Part shown: positions 43,226 to 51,472 of the stretch, in pieces
Layout: every line of letters starts with the position of its first letter
How positions within the stretch are numbered: the first letter of the stretch is position 1
Assembly (NCBI RefSeq): GCF_025143365.1
Contig: NZ_JALXPE010000005.1
Coordinates: 1-64,000, forward strand
Reading direction: 5' to 3'
Length of the DNA stretch: 64,000 nt
Source: Microbacterium sp. p3-SID336
Lineage (GTDB): Bacteria; Actinomycetota; Actinomycetes; Actinomycetales; Microbacteriaceae
Program-made: the position numbers and the translations under genes
The notes under the pieces: generated by a model
Database searches by the model: none
Told to the model about the DNA's origin: nothing
What the model saw: the letters and a program-made list of their open reading frames with translations, nothing else

Positions 43226-43645
43226 GTGCTCGAAGGAATCAACCCGCTGCTGACGGGCGAGCTGCTGCTGCATCTTGACCGGATGGGCCACTCGGACGCG
43301 GTGGTCGTCGCCGACGCGCACTTCCCCGCGTGGGCCCTCGGTGCCCGCGTGGTCGACCTGCCCGGCACGACGACCCCGGAGGTGGTGGCAGCCATCCGCA
43401 GCGTGCTTCCCCTCGACGACGCCCCCGGCATCGACCTGATGACCTCCGCCGACGGCGCCGTGCTCGACGTGCAGCGGGAGCTCATGGCGGCCGCCGGCAC
43501 CGAGCTCGACACGACTCGCTTCGTGGAGCGCTTCGCGTACTACGACGTCGCAACGGGGGCGTACCTGATGGTGCGCACGGGCGAGACCCGCAAGTACGGC
43601 AACGCCCTGCTCCGCAAGGGCGTCGTCGGTCACCTCTCCGCGTGA
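43226..43645 (+). CDS. fucU: L-fucose mutarotase (RbsD/FucU family)
   Basis: 139 residues. LDRMGHSDAVVVADAHFPAW holds the conserved His and Asp, and YYDVATGAYLMVRTGETRKYGNALLRKGV (ends about residue 135) is the FucU C-terminal pattern. It interconverts alpha- and beta-L-fucose. GTG start with GAGAGGAGC before it. This second RbsD/FucU-type protein differs clearly from the ribose copy at 35243. Followed 5 bp after the stop by an inverted repeat. Confidence 0.88.
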   Translation: MLEGINPLLTGELLLHLDRMGHSDAVVVADAHFPAWALGARVVDLPGTTTPEVVAAIRSVLPLDDAPGIDLMTSADGAVLDVQRELMAAAGTELDTTRFVERFAYYDVATGAYLMVRTGETRKYGNALLRKGVVGHLSA

Positions 43646-43649
43646 TCGG

Positions 43650-43738
43650 CGGTTCATAACTCAGGAGATCTGCGCGGATCTCATCCGCGGCCGGGTCCCC
43701 CACCGCCGCACGCGCCGATTCTCCTGAGTTGTGAACCG
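43650..43738. repeat. Intergenic inverted repeat, copy 2 of the GTTCAYAACTCAGGAG family
   Basis: Arms CGGTTCATAACTCAGGAG and the complement of CGGTTCACAACTCAGGAG flank about 53 bp. One mismatch between arms. It lies between convergent fucU and lacI-type genes and starts 5 bp after the fucU stop. Confidence 0.85.
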
Positions 43739-43751
43739 GTCCGAACGGGGA

Positions 43752-44753
43752 TCAGCGGCCCCGCGTGGACTCGCGCACCACGAGCTCGGCGGGGAACGGG
43801 GTCGTCGCGGGCGGACGGGCCGTGGGGTCGGCGAGCTGCTGCAGCAGGGCGGTCCCCGCGGCGCGGCCGATCTCGTAGCCGGGCTGTCGCACGCTCGTGA
43901 GCGGCACCACGCTCTGGTGGGCCTCGGCCACGTCGTCGAAGCCGATCAGCGCGATCTCCTCCGGCACCCGGATGCCGTGTCGCAGCAGCGGGGTCAGCAC
44001 CCCGAGCGCGACCATGTCGTTCGCGGCGAACACGGCGTCGGGGCGCTCGTGGGGCGGGAGCGCGGCGATGCGTGCGCCCGCGCGGAGGCCGTCCTCGGTC
44101 GTGAGGTGGTCCACGTCCGTGACCGACACCGTGGCGTCGGTGCCCGCGACGGCCTCACGCAGCCCGGCCAGCCGGTTGTTCGATTCGGTCACCGCGGGAG
44201 TGCCGAGGAACAGCAGGCGACGGCGACCGAGCGACAGCAGGTGTTCGCCCGCCAGCCGGCCTCCGCCGTGGTCGTCGAACGTGACCGAGGCGACGGTGGG
44301 GGATTCGCGGATCGGGCCGATCACGACGGAGCGGATGCCGCGGTCGGCGAGCTGCTCCAGCCGCGGCACCACGTCGCCGAGCGGATAGATGACGATGCCC
44401 TGCACGCGGTGCGCCTCGAACATGTCGATGTTGTGGCGCTCGCGGTCGCGGTCGCGATCGCTGTTGCTGAAGAAGAGCGACCATCCGCGCTCGCGCGCCA
44501 CGTCGTCGACGCCGCGGGACAGGTCGTGGAAGTACGGCAGCCATGCGTCGAGCAGGATGAGCGCGAGCGCCTTGCTCGATCCCGCACGCAGCTGCCGCGC
44601 CGACTCGTTCGGGACGAAGCCGAGCTGTTCGATCGCGGCGCGCACCTTCTCGCGGCTGGCGGCGCCGAGCACGTGCGGGTGGTTCAGGTAGTTCGAGACG
44701 GTGGACGAGGAGACGCCGGCGAGTGCGGCCACGTCTTTCACGCTGGCGGGCAT
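43752..44753 (-). CDS. LacI-family transcriptional regulator
   Basis: 333 residues. HTH VKDVAALAGVSSSTVSNYLN (residues 5-24), hinge helix near 50, then a periplasmic-binding-protein-like effector domain (VIYPLGDVVPRLEQLADRG; DAVFAANDMVALGVL; IGFDDVAEA). Start ATG 44753. Two copies of TTGGAACGTGCCAAG flank the promoter of the divergent epimerase gene and are its likely operators; the regulator also probably controls itself through the nearer site. The inducer is likely the sugar used by the epimerase. Confidence 0.93.
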   Translation of the reverse strand: MPASVKDVAALAGVSSSTVSNYLNHPHVLGAASREKVRAAIEQLGFVPNESARQLRAGSSKALALILLDAWLPYFHDLSRGVDDVARERGWSLFFSNSDRDRDRERHNIDMFEAHRVQGIVIYPLGDVVPRLEQLADRGIRSVVIGPIRESPTVASVTFDDHGGGRLAGEHLLSLGRRRLLFLGTPAVTESNNRLAGLREAVAGTDATVSVTDVDHLTTEDGLRAGARIAALPPHERPDAVFAANDMVALGVLTPLLRHGIRVPEEIALIGFDDVAEAHQSVVPLTSVRQPGYEIGRAAGTALLQQLADPTARPPATTPFPAELVVRESTRGR

Positions 44754-44817
44754 CGGTCTCCTTCGTCGGCGGGCGACGGCGTGGGTCGCAGCGTCGCGGG
44801 ACCAGGCTAGCCGAGGA

Positions 44818-44900
44818 CTTGGAACGTGCCAAGAAAGTTCTTGACTCGCCCCGCGGGCCGACGTAGCGTGGCACGCACATCGGAATTGGAACGTGCCAAG
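44818..44900 (+). promoter_or_regulatory. Promoter flanked by two LacI operators
   Basis: CTTGGAACGTGCCAAG (44818-44833) and ATTGGAACGTGCCAAG (44885-44900) share the inverted core TTGG-N6-CCAA. Between them TTGACT (44841-44846), 17 bp, TAGCGT (44864-44869) forms a promoter for the epimerase gene. Operators are 67 bp apart centre to centre, suited to a short repression loop. Confidence 0.7.
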
Positions 44901-44942
44901 TCCGCACGGCGACGGTGCCGCACACCCGCCGGGAGAGGTCCC

Positions 44943-45812
44943 ATGAACATCGGCTGCCACGGACTCGTCTGGACCGGGAGCTTCGACGCCGACGGCATCC
45001 GTCTGGCGGTGGAGAAGACGAAGCAGGCGGGGTTCGACCTGATCGAGTTCCCGCTCATGGACCCGTTCTCCTTCGACGTGGCGGCGGCGAAGGAGGCTCT
45101 GGCCGAGCACGGTCTCGCGGTCTCCGCCTCCCTCGGCCTCTCCGACGAGACCGACATCACGAGCGCCGACCCGACGGTGGTCGCCGCGGGGGAGGCGCTG
45201 CTGCTCCGGGCCGTGGACGTGCTGGCCGAGCTCGGCGGCACGCACTTCTGCGGCGTGATCTACAGCGCCATGAAGAAGTACATGGATCCGGTCACGCCGG
45301 AGGGGCTCGCGAGCAGCCGCCGCACGATCGCCCGCGTCGCCGACCACGCGGCCGCGCGCGGGGTCGCCGTCTCCCTCGAGGTCGTGAACCGCTACGAGAC
45401 CAACGTCCTCAACACCGCGCGCCAGGCGCTGGCATACCTCGCTGAGGTGGATCGCCCGAACCTCGGCATCCACCTCGACACGTACCACATGAACATCGAG
45501 GAGTCGGACATGTTCGCGCCGGTGCTCGACGCGGCCCCGGCCCTGCGATACGTGCACATCGGCGAGAGTCACCGCGGCTATCTCGGCACCGGGACGGTCG
45601 ACTTCGACACGTTCTTCAAGGCGCTCGGTCGCATCGGCTACGACGGCCCGATCGTGTTCGAGTCGTTCTCCTCGGCGGTGGTGGCTCCCGACCTCAGCCG
45701 CATGCTCGGCATCTGGCGGAACCTCTGGACCGACAACATCGAGCTGGGCGGGCATGCCAACGCGTACATCCGCGACAAGCTCGTCGCCGTGGACTCGATC
45801 CGCCTGCACTGA
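44943..45812 (+). CDS. D-tagatose 3-epimerase-family sugar epimerase
   Basis: 289 residues, AP-endonuclease-2-type barrel. The metal ligands are seen as E146 (SLEVVNRYE), D179 (HLDTYHMN), H205 (YVHIGESHRG) and E240 (IVFESF); the spacing equals that of Pseudomonas cichorii tagatose 3-epimerase (152/185/211/246). Such enzymes epimerise ketoses at C3, for example D-fructose/D-psicose or ribulose/xylulose. Divergent from lacI with operators between. 179 bp upstream of an RbsABC operon that may bring in its substrate. Confidence 0.87.
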   Translation: MNIGCHGLVWTGSFDADGIRLAVEKTKQAGFDLIEFPLMDPFSFDVAAAKEALAEHGLAVSASLGLSDETDITSADPTVVAAGEALLLRAVDVLAELGGTHFCGVIYSAMKKYMDPVTPEGLASSRRTIARVADHAAARGVAVSLEVVNRYETNVLNTARQALAYLAEVDRPNLGIHLDTYHMNIEESDMFAPVLDAAPALRYVHIGESHRGYLGTGTVDFDTFFKALGRIGYDGPIVFESFSSAVVAPDLSRMLGIWRNLWTDNIELGGHANAYIRDKLVAVDSIRLH

Positions 45813-45839
45813 GAGGGCGGCGACGGGTTGAGATCAAGA

Positions 45840-45890
45840 TGTTATTACAGGTCTTCCGTCGTCATGGATCGTTAGATACATTTAGATACA
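45840..45890. promoter_or_regulatory. Operator-like site and direct repeat before the RbsABC operon
   Basis: TGTTATTACAGGT (45840-45852; complement ACCTGTAATAACA) matches the left half and core of the CCTGT-N4-ACAGG boxes with one change. Just downstream TTAGATACA occurs twice in tandem (45872-45880, 45882-45890), AT-rich against the local background, and may contain the -10 region. Confidence 0.45.
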
Positions 45891-45991
45891 ACTTGCACAG
45901 ACCCGGGTGCAGGACGCAGAATTGATCCGATGTTTCCGGCGGAATGATCCGTCGGCGTCGCAACAGGACCTTCAAGGAAGCAGGTGAGCGC

Positions 45992-47494
45992 ATGAGTGGA
46001 CCCATCCTCAGGGTCGAGGGGATCAGCAAGGGATTCCCCGGCGTGCAGGCGCTGAAGGACGTGCATCTCGAGGTGCGCGAGGGTGAGGTGCTCGTGCTCG
46101 TGGGCGAGAACGGCGCCGGCAAGTCCACGCTGATGAAGATCCTCTCCGGGATCTACACGAAGGACGAGGGCACGATCACGTTCGAGGGCCGAGAGGTCGA
46201 GCTGACCAGCCCCCTCCAGGCGCAGGAGCTCGGCATCACGATCATCCATCAGGAGCTCAACCTGATGCCGGATCTGACCGTGGCGCAGAACATCTACGTG
46301 GGGCGTGAGCCCACCACGGGGCCGTTCCTGTCGGAGCGCAAGCTCAACAAGCAGACCGCCGAGCTGCTGCAGCGCCTCGACATCCACCTCAACCCGCGTC
46401 AGCTCGTGGGCGAGCTCACGGTGGCCGAGCAGCAGATGGTCGAGATCGCGAAGGCGCTGTCCTTCAACGCCAAGGTCCTGATCATGGACGAGCCGACCTC
46501 CGCCCTCACCGACAGCGAGGTCGAGACGCTGTTCGTGCTGATCGAGCAGCTCAAGGCGCGCGGCACCGGCATCGTCTACATCTCCCACCGCATGGACGAG
46601 CTCCGCCGCCTCGCCGACCGGGTGACTGTGCTCCGCGATGGCACATACATCGGATCACTCGACAAGTCCGAGATCACGATCCCCACGATCATCGAGATGA
46701 TGGTCGGCCGTGTGATCGACGAGGGAACGCGCCCCCAGGCCCGCGAGCACCTCAACGATCCCATCGTCCTCGACGTGCAGGGACTGTCGACCAAGTCGCT
46801 CTTGAAGGACGTGTCGTTCCAGCTGCACAAGGGCGAGATCCTGGGCTTCGCCGGGCTCATGGGTGCCGGTCGCACCGAGACCGCACGAGCCGTCATCGGC
46901 GCCGACCACCGCGACGGCGGCACCATCACGATCGGTGGACGGCAGGTGCGGATCGGCCAGCCCGCCGATGCGGTCAAGCACGGGGTCGGCTACCTCTCCG
47001 AAGACCGCAAGCTGCTCGGCCTGATGCTGGAGCAGGACGTCACATTCAACACCGTGCTCGCCTCGCTCGGCTCCTACGCGAACGGCATCGGCTGGATGGG
47101 CGACGGCAAGGCCAAGAACCGCACCAAGGAGTACGTGCAGCAGCTGCGCGTGAAGACCCCGTCGGTGAACCAGGTCGTCAAGCTCCTCTCCGGAGGGAAC
47201 CAGCAGAAGGTCGTCATCGCCCGGTGGCTGATGCGCGACTGCGACATCCTCATCTTCGACGAGCCGACCCGAGGCATCGACGTCGGCGCGAAGGAGGAGA
47301 TCTACCGCCTCATGCAGCAGCTCGCCGACGCGGGCAAGTCCATCATCGTCATCTCGTCGGAGCTCCCCGAGATCCTCCGTGTCGCGAACCGCATCGCCGT
47401 GTTCGCGAACGGGCGCATCACCGGGACGCTCCGCAACGAGGAAGCCAGCCAGGAGAAGATCATGCAACTCGCAGCCCACGGGGAGGAAGACTGA
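45992..47494 (+). CDS. Sugar ABC transporter ATP-binding protein, RbsA type
   Basis: 500 residues, two fused nucleotide-binding domains. First: Walker A GENGAGKSTLMK (about 37-48), VAEQQMVEIAKAL, Walker B LIMDEPTSAL, SHRMDEL. Second: GLMGAGRTETA without the Lys, LLSGGNQQKVVIARWL, IFDEPTRGIDVGA. Length equals E. coli RbsA (501). Start ATG 45992 with AAGGAAGCAGG before it, 16 codons inside the open frame. Stop overlaps the permease start by 1 bp. The variant GntR box upstream suggests that it serves the rbsK-linked regulon. Confidence 0.95.
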   Translation: MSGPILRVEGISKGFPGVQALKDVHLEVREGEVLVLVGENGAGKSTLMKILSGIYTKDEGTITFEGREVELTSPLQAQELGITIIHQELNLMPDLTVAQNIYVGREPTTGPFLSERKLNKQTAELLQRLDIHLNPRQLVGELTVAEQQMVEIAKALSFNAKVLIMDEPTSALTDSEVETLFVLIEQLKARGTGIVYISHRMDELRRLADRVTVLRDGTYIGSLDKSEITIPTIIEMMVGRVIDEGTRPQAREHLNDPIVLDVQGLSTKSLLKDVSFQLHKGEILGFAGLMGAGRTETARAVIGADHRDGGTITIGGRQVRIGQPADAVKHGVGYLSEDRKLLGLMLEQDVTFNTVLASLGSYANGIGWMGDGKAKNRTKEYVQQLRVKTPSVNQVVKLLSGGNQQKVVIARWLMRDCDILIFDEPTRGIDVGAKEEIYRLMQQLADAGKSIIVISSELPEILRVANRIAVFANGRITGTLRNEEASQEKIMQLAAHGEED

Positions 47495-48528
47495 TGAGCA
47501 CCCCACAGCAGTCCGGATCGTCGACGACGACGATCATCCAGACGGCGGTGAACGAGAACACCGACAAGCGCGACGTCGCCGGGTTCCTGAAGCGCCAGTT
47601 CCAGCAGTCCCTCGCGTTCGGCACGCTGATCGTGCTGGTGATCTTCTTCTCGATCGCCAGCCCGAACTTCTTCACCTTCAGCAACATCGCGACCGTGCTG
47701 CTGTCGACCGCGGTCATCGGCATCCTCGCCCTCGGCACCACGTTCGTCATCATCACGGGCGGCATCGACCTGTCGATCGGCACCGGCATGGCGCTGTGCG
47801 CCGTGATGACGGGCGTGATCGTCACGAACCTCGGGCTGCCGGTGTGGCTCGGCGTGATCGGCGGCATCGCGACGGGTGTGCTGATGGGGCTCATCAACGG
47901 GGTCAACATCACGTTCCTGCGGCTGCCCCCGTTCATCGCGACCCTCGCCATGATGATGATCGCGGGCGGTCTCGCCCTCGTGATCTCGAACGTCGCGCCG
48001 ATTTACTTCTCGACCTCCGCGCCCGACTTCAAGAAGATCGCGCTCGGCGTCATCATCCCCGGCATCCCGAACGCCGTGCTGATCACGGCCGCGCTCGCGA
48101 TCGTCGCGTACCTCGTGCTGTCGAAGACCCTCCTCGGCCGCTACACGTTCGCGATCGGCTCGAACGAGGAGGCCACCCGCCTCTCCGGCGTCAACACCCG
48201 TCGCTGGACGATCCTCATCTACATGTTCGCCGGCGCCTTCACCGGCATCGCGGGCATCGTGATCGCCTCCCGCCTCGACTCCGCCCAGCCGCAGATCGGC
48301 ACCGGCTACGAGTTGCAGGCCATCGCGGCCGTGATCATCGGCGGCACCTCGCTGCTCGGCGGACGCGGCTCGATCCTCGGCACCGTGATCGGCGCGCTGA
48401 TCATGAGCGTGCTCGTCAACGGCCTGCGGATCATGTCGATCCAGACGGAGTGGCAGAACATCGTGGTCGGCATCGTGGTGCTGCTGGCCGTGTTCCTCGA
48501 CTCGCTGCGCAACCGTCAGCGCACCTGA
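47494..48528 (+). CDS. Sugar ABC transporter permease, RbsC type
   Basis: 344 residues, about 8-10 membrane helices after a 45-residue polar N-terminus. TTFVIITGGIDLSIGTGMAL and IGGTSLLGGRGSILGTVIGALI are the RbsC-family motifs. Coupled to the ATPase gene by TGATG. A 132-bp gap then separates it from the binding-protein gene, perhaps to allow different amounts of that protein. Confidence 0.95.
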   Translation: MSTPQQSGSSTTTIIQTAVNENTDKRDVAGFLKRQFQQSLAFGTLIVLVIFFSIASPNFFTFSNIATVLLSTAVIGILALGTTFVIITGGIDLSIGTGMALCAVMTGVIVTNLGLPVWLGVIGGIATGVLMGLINGVNITFLRLPPFIATLAMMMIAGGLALVISNVAPIYFSTSAPDFKKIALGVIIPGIPNAVLITAALAIVAYLVLSKTLLGRYTFAIGSNEEATRLSGVNTRRWTILIYMFAGAFTGIAGIVIASRLDSAQPQIGTGYELQAIAAVIIGGTSLLGGRGSILGTVIGALIMSVLVNGLRIMSIQTEWQNIVVGIVVLLAVFLDSLRNRQRT

Positions 48529-48660
48529 GACACGGACGGCGGCGAATCCCGTGCCCGCCGTCGTCCACCCGGCCACCGCCGGACCGCGGAGCGATCCGCA
48601 CAGGCACCAGGAATGTCCACCGCCGGCCCGCCGGCACCCACACAGAACAATGGAGTTTCC

Positions 48661-49662
48661 ATGAAATTCGGCAAGAAGACCGCCTTCGCGGCGCTCGTGG
48701 CCGCATCCGCGCTCGTGTTCGCCGGCTGTGCCGGCGGCGGCGACGTGATCGAAGAAGGATCCGGCGGAGGCAGCGGCAGCGGCGACGGTGAGATGTACAT
48801 CGCCATGGTCTCGAAGGGCTTCCAGCACCAGTTCTGGCAGGCCGTGAAGAAGGGCGCCGAGCAGAAGGCCGAAGAGCTCGGCGTGAAGATCACGTTCGAG
48901 GGCCCCGCCGCGGAGACCGAGATCGCCCAGCAGCTCGAGATGCTGACCGCCGCGATCGACAAGAACCCGGATGCCATCGCGTACGCCGCGCTCGACCCGG
49001 AGGCGTGCGTCGCCCCGCTCGAGCAGGCGAAGTCGAAGGACATCCCCGTCGTCTACTTCGACGCCCCGTGCGACGGCGATGTGGGCCTCAGCCTCTCCGC
49101 CACCGACAGCAAGGTCGCGGGTGCGCTCGCGGCCGAGCACATGGCGGAGCTCATCGGCGGCGAGGGCCAGGTCGCGATCGTCGGCCACTCGCAGATCAAC
49201 TCGACCGGTGTCGAGCGTCGCGACGGCTTCGTCGAGAAGATCGAGGCGGACTACCCGGACATCGAGATCGTCGACATCCAGTACGGCGACGGCGACCACC
49301 TGAAGTCGGCCGACATCGCGAAGACCCTGATCGCGGCGCACCCCGACCTCAAGGGCATCTACGGCACCAACGAGGGCTCCGCCATCGGCGTCGTGAACGC
49401 GGTCAACGAGCTGGGCCTCGACAAGGGCAAGATCACGATCGTCGGCTTCGACTCCGGTGCCGCGCAGATCAACGCGATCAAGGACGGCACCATGGCCGGC
49501 GCCATCACCCAGGACCCGATCGGCATCGGCGCCCAGGTCGTGCAGGCCGCGTACGACGCGGCCAACGGCGAGGACGTCGAGGAGTTCTACGACACCGGCT
49601 CCTACTGGTACGACAAGAACAACATCGAGGACGACAAGATCGCCGCGGTGCTCTACGAGTGA
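48661..49662 (+). CDS. Sugar-binding lipoprotein, RbsB type
   Basis: 333 residues. Signal MKFGKKTAFAALVAASALVFAGC with Cys23 lipidated, then a Gly/Ser-rich linker and a type 1 periplasmic-binding fold (MVSKGFQHQFWQAVKKGAEQ; YAALDPEACVAPLEQAK; GIYGTNEGSAIGVVNAV; IVGFDSGAAQINAIKDG). Start ATG 48661, following GGAG. It supplies the preceding ATPase/permease pair. Ligand not identified; ribose, psicose or similar are candidates from context. Followed by a strong terminator. Confidence 0.94.
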   Translation: MKFGKKTAFAALVAASALVFAGCAGGGDVIEEGSGGGSGSGDGEMYIAMVSKGFQHQFWQAVKKGAEQKAEELGVKITFEGPAAETEIAQQLEMLTAAIDKNPDAIAYAALDPEACVAPLEQAKSKDIPVVYFDAPCDGDVGLSLSATDSKVAGALAAEHMAELIGGEGQVAIVGHSQINSTGVERRDGFVEKIEADYPDIEIVDIQYGDGDHLKSADIAKTLIAAHPDLKGIYGTNEGSAIGVVNAVNELGLDKGKITIVGFDSGAAQINAIKDGTMAGAITQDPIGIGAQVVQAAYDAANGEDVEEFYDTGSYWYDKNNIEDDKIAAVLYE

Positions 49663-49674
49663 TCCCCTGAGGAT

Positions 49675-49713
49675 CGACGAAGCCCCTCGCCTTCCGGGTG
49701 GGGGGCTTCGTCG
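49675..49713 (+). terminator. Hairpin terminator after the RbsABC operon
   Basis: CGACGAAGCCCC and GGGGCTTCGTCG form a 12-bp stem with a 15-nt loop, 12 bp after the stop codon. Confidence 0.8.
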
Positions 49714-49761
49714 TGTTCAGGACAGTGGGGGTGCTGTGTCCGAGGTCAGCAGGCCGGGGAG

Positions 49762-50529
49762 TCAGCAGCCGGGGGCGGTGGGCTGTTCGGTGCAGGTGTG
49801 CTGGACGAGGGCGGTGGTGGCCTCGTAGATGCGGAGGGTCTGGGCGGGGCCGGGGATGGTGAGTTCGCCGTCGACGGGGAACCAGCCGTTGCCGAGGTCG
49901 ACTTCGGCGGCGTAGTGCACCGTGACGTGGGCGGTGTAGGTGCCGCGGTCACGGTAGGTGTGGCTGGTGGCGGTGGGGGTGAACTGGGGTCGGTGGAGGG
50001 CGGCCCAGGTCTGCCCTGCGGTGGTGGTGGTCGTGGTGGTGCCGTCGCCGTAGTCGAAGTCGAAGGCGACGGGGGTGAAGCGGACGGTGACGGGCAGGTC
50101 GAGGAGCGTGCCGGTGCGGGTGTGCACGGTGGCGGGGGCGACGAAGTTGGTGGGGAGTCCGGCGACCCCGGCACCTGCGGGGTCGCTGGTCGCGGCGACC
50201 GGGTCGGGCGCGAACGCGGTGAGGTCGGAGATCGTGAGCGGGCCGCCCGCGGGGCTGGTGATGCGGACGACCTCGAACGCGCACCTCGAGTGATCCATCC
50301 GGTCAGCCACGCAGTTCTTCGGCAGGGCGGTGTCTCGAGGAGGGCCCGGATCGGGTGACGTGCGCTGCGGGCCACCCGACCCGGGGGTGGTCTTCTTCGC
50401 GGTGATCGTAACGTTACTGCTTCCGGAACTCGTCATGAATGTCGTTCCTGCGACCGGCGGGCCGTCGTCCGGCCCGGCCCCTGACGCGAAGAGGCAGCAG
50501 CTCAGGGCAGCAGCGACGATCAGTCGCAT
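49762..50529 (-). CDS. Exported protein with PKD-like domain
   Basis: 255 residues, not assigned to a known function. A short hydrophobic N-terminus (MRLIVAAALSCCLFASGAG) suggests export. Residues 28-75 are low-complexity (Ser/Thr/Gly/Pro). The region VAFDFDYGDGTTTTTT ... SHTYRDRGTYTAHVTVHY is the core of a PKD domain, an Ig-like fold common in surface proteins. Four Cys lie outside the signal. It overlaps the upstream lipoprotein gene by 10 bp, so the two are probably co-translated and act together at the cell surface. Confidence 0.7.
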   Translation of the reverse strand: MRLIVAAALSCCLFASGAGPDDGPPVAGTTFMTSSGSSNVTITAKKTTPGSGGPQRTSPDPGPPRDTALPKNCVADRMDHSRCAFEVVRITSPAGGPLTISDLTAFAPDPVAATSDPAGAGVAGLPTNFVAPATVHTRTGTLLDLPVTVRFTPVAFDFDYGDGTTTTTTTAGQTWAALHRPQFTPTATSHTYRDRGTYTAHVTVHYAAEVDLGNGWFPVDGELTIPGPAQTLRIYEATTALVQHTCTEQPTAPGC

Positions 50530-51059
50530 GATGGTGCGGCGGATCGGGTGGCGTGGGTGATCGCCAGGGCGTCGCGCTCACGGACGAAGGTGATTTCAGC
50601 GACGTAGACGGGCGTTCTCCCCGGATCGACCAGTGACGCTCCGTTCTTGTCGAGAATCTGGACGCTGCTCACGTCGATGCACACACGGGCATGAATCTCG
50701 TCGAACGTGGGTGTCGTGTCAAGCGGTCGAAATCCGATCACGACGTTCGTACCGGTGATCACCACCTCTTCGGCATGCATGACGGAGAGGTTCTTGCGAT
50801 CGACGTCCTCGAAATCGCCCGTCGTCTTCTCGTACACCTTCTCGAACGTCTTCGGATCCGCCGGATCCACCTGGTTGAGGGCGTCGTTGTATTCGCGGTA
50901 GGTGGTCTCGGCGGCGGCGAAGGCCTCGTCCTCCGAGGCGAAAAGCGGGGTGGGCGTGGGGGAGGGCGTGGGCTGCGGGGCGGGGGAGCAGCCGGTCAGT
51001 CCGAGCAGGGCGAAGAGGGCGGCGGCGATGCACGCCAGGGAGGGGTGGGGACGAGTCAC
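50520..51059 (-). CDS. Putative lipoprotein, 179 aa
   Basis: GTG start. Signal sequence with lipobox LLGLTGC (Cys24), then a Pro/Thr/Ser linker PAPQPTPSPTPTPLFASEDE. The remainder, from about residue 45, is acidic and mixed (FAAAETTYREYNDALNQ at its start) and resembles no family I can name. Expected on the outer face of the membrane. It overlaps the PKD-protein gene by 10 bp. Start is separated by 70 bp from the end of the ABM gene on the same strand. Confidence 0.72.
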   Translation of the reverse strand: MTRPHPSLACIAAALFALLGLTGCSPAPQPTPSPTPTPLFASEDEAFAAAETTYREYNDALNQVDPADPKTFEKVYEKTTGDFEDVDRKNLSVMHAEEVVITGTNVVIGFRPLDTTPTFDEIHARVCIDVSSVQILDKNGASLVDPGRTPVYVAEITFVRERDALAITHATRSAAPSCD

Positions 51060-51129
51060 CGGGCCACGGTACGTCGAACTCGTGGCCGTCCGTCCGCGTT
51101 GTCCACAGGCCGGCCGCGCGGGCGCAGGG

Positions 51130-51426
51130 TCAGACGCGGCGGAGGAAGGTGAGGATCGACGCGGGCTCCACGATCAGCTCCTGGAGCGCCGCGTTGAACG
51201 GCACTCCGGCGGACGCGGACAGGTGCTCCTGGAAGGCGACCTCGTCGCGATACACCTCGTACACGAAGAAGCGGTCCGGGTCATCGACGAGACGCGACGC
51301 ATCGAACACGATGTTCCCCTCCTCGGCGCGCACGACCTCCGCGAAGTCCCTCAGGAGTGCGGCGACGCGGTCGGCCGCGCCGGGTCGCGCGGTGAACATG
51401 GCATGCAGAACGGTGGGCTCGGTCAT
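51130..51426 (-). CDS. Antibiotic biosynthesis monooxygenase (ABM)-domain protein, putative quinol monooxygenase
   Basis: 98 residues, a single ABM (dimeric alpha/beta barrel) domain: VLHAMFTARPGAADRVAALLRDFAEVV begins it and FFVYEVYRDEVAFQEHLSA carries the conserved core. Members include YgiN quinol monooxygenase and many of unknown role. ATG 51426 preceded by GGAGC. It ends the minus-strand operon that begins at 56434; its presence suggests oxidation or isomerisation of an unstable intermediate, but this is open. Confidence 0.85.
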   Translation of the reverse strand: MTEPTVLHAMFTARPGAADRVAALLRDFAEVVRAEEGNIVFDASRLVDDPDRFFVYEVYRDEVAFQEHLSASAGVPFNAALQELIVEPASILTFLRRV

Positions 51427-51472
51427 GGGGGCTCCTCGGGTGCGGAGTGAGACGGTGTCGGGTGGCGGAGTC

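Noticed and set aside
47302..49341. 679-residue minus-strand open frame
   Set aside because: Antisense to the RbsC and RbsB genes and crosses their intergenic gap; shadow composition.
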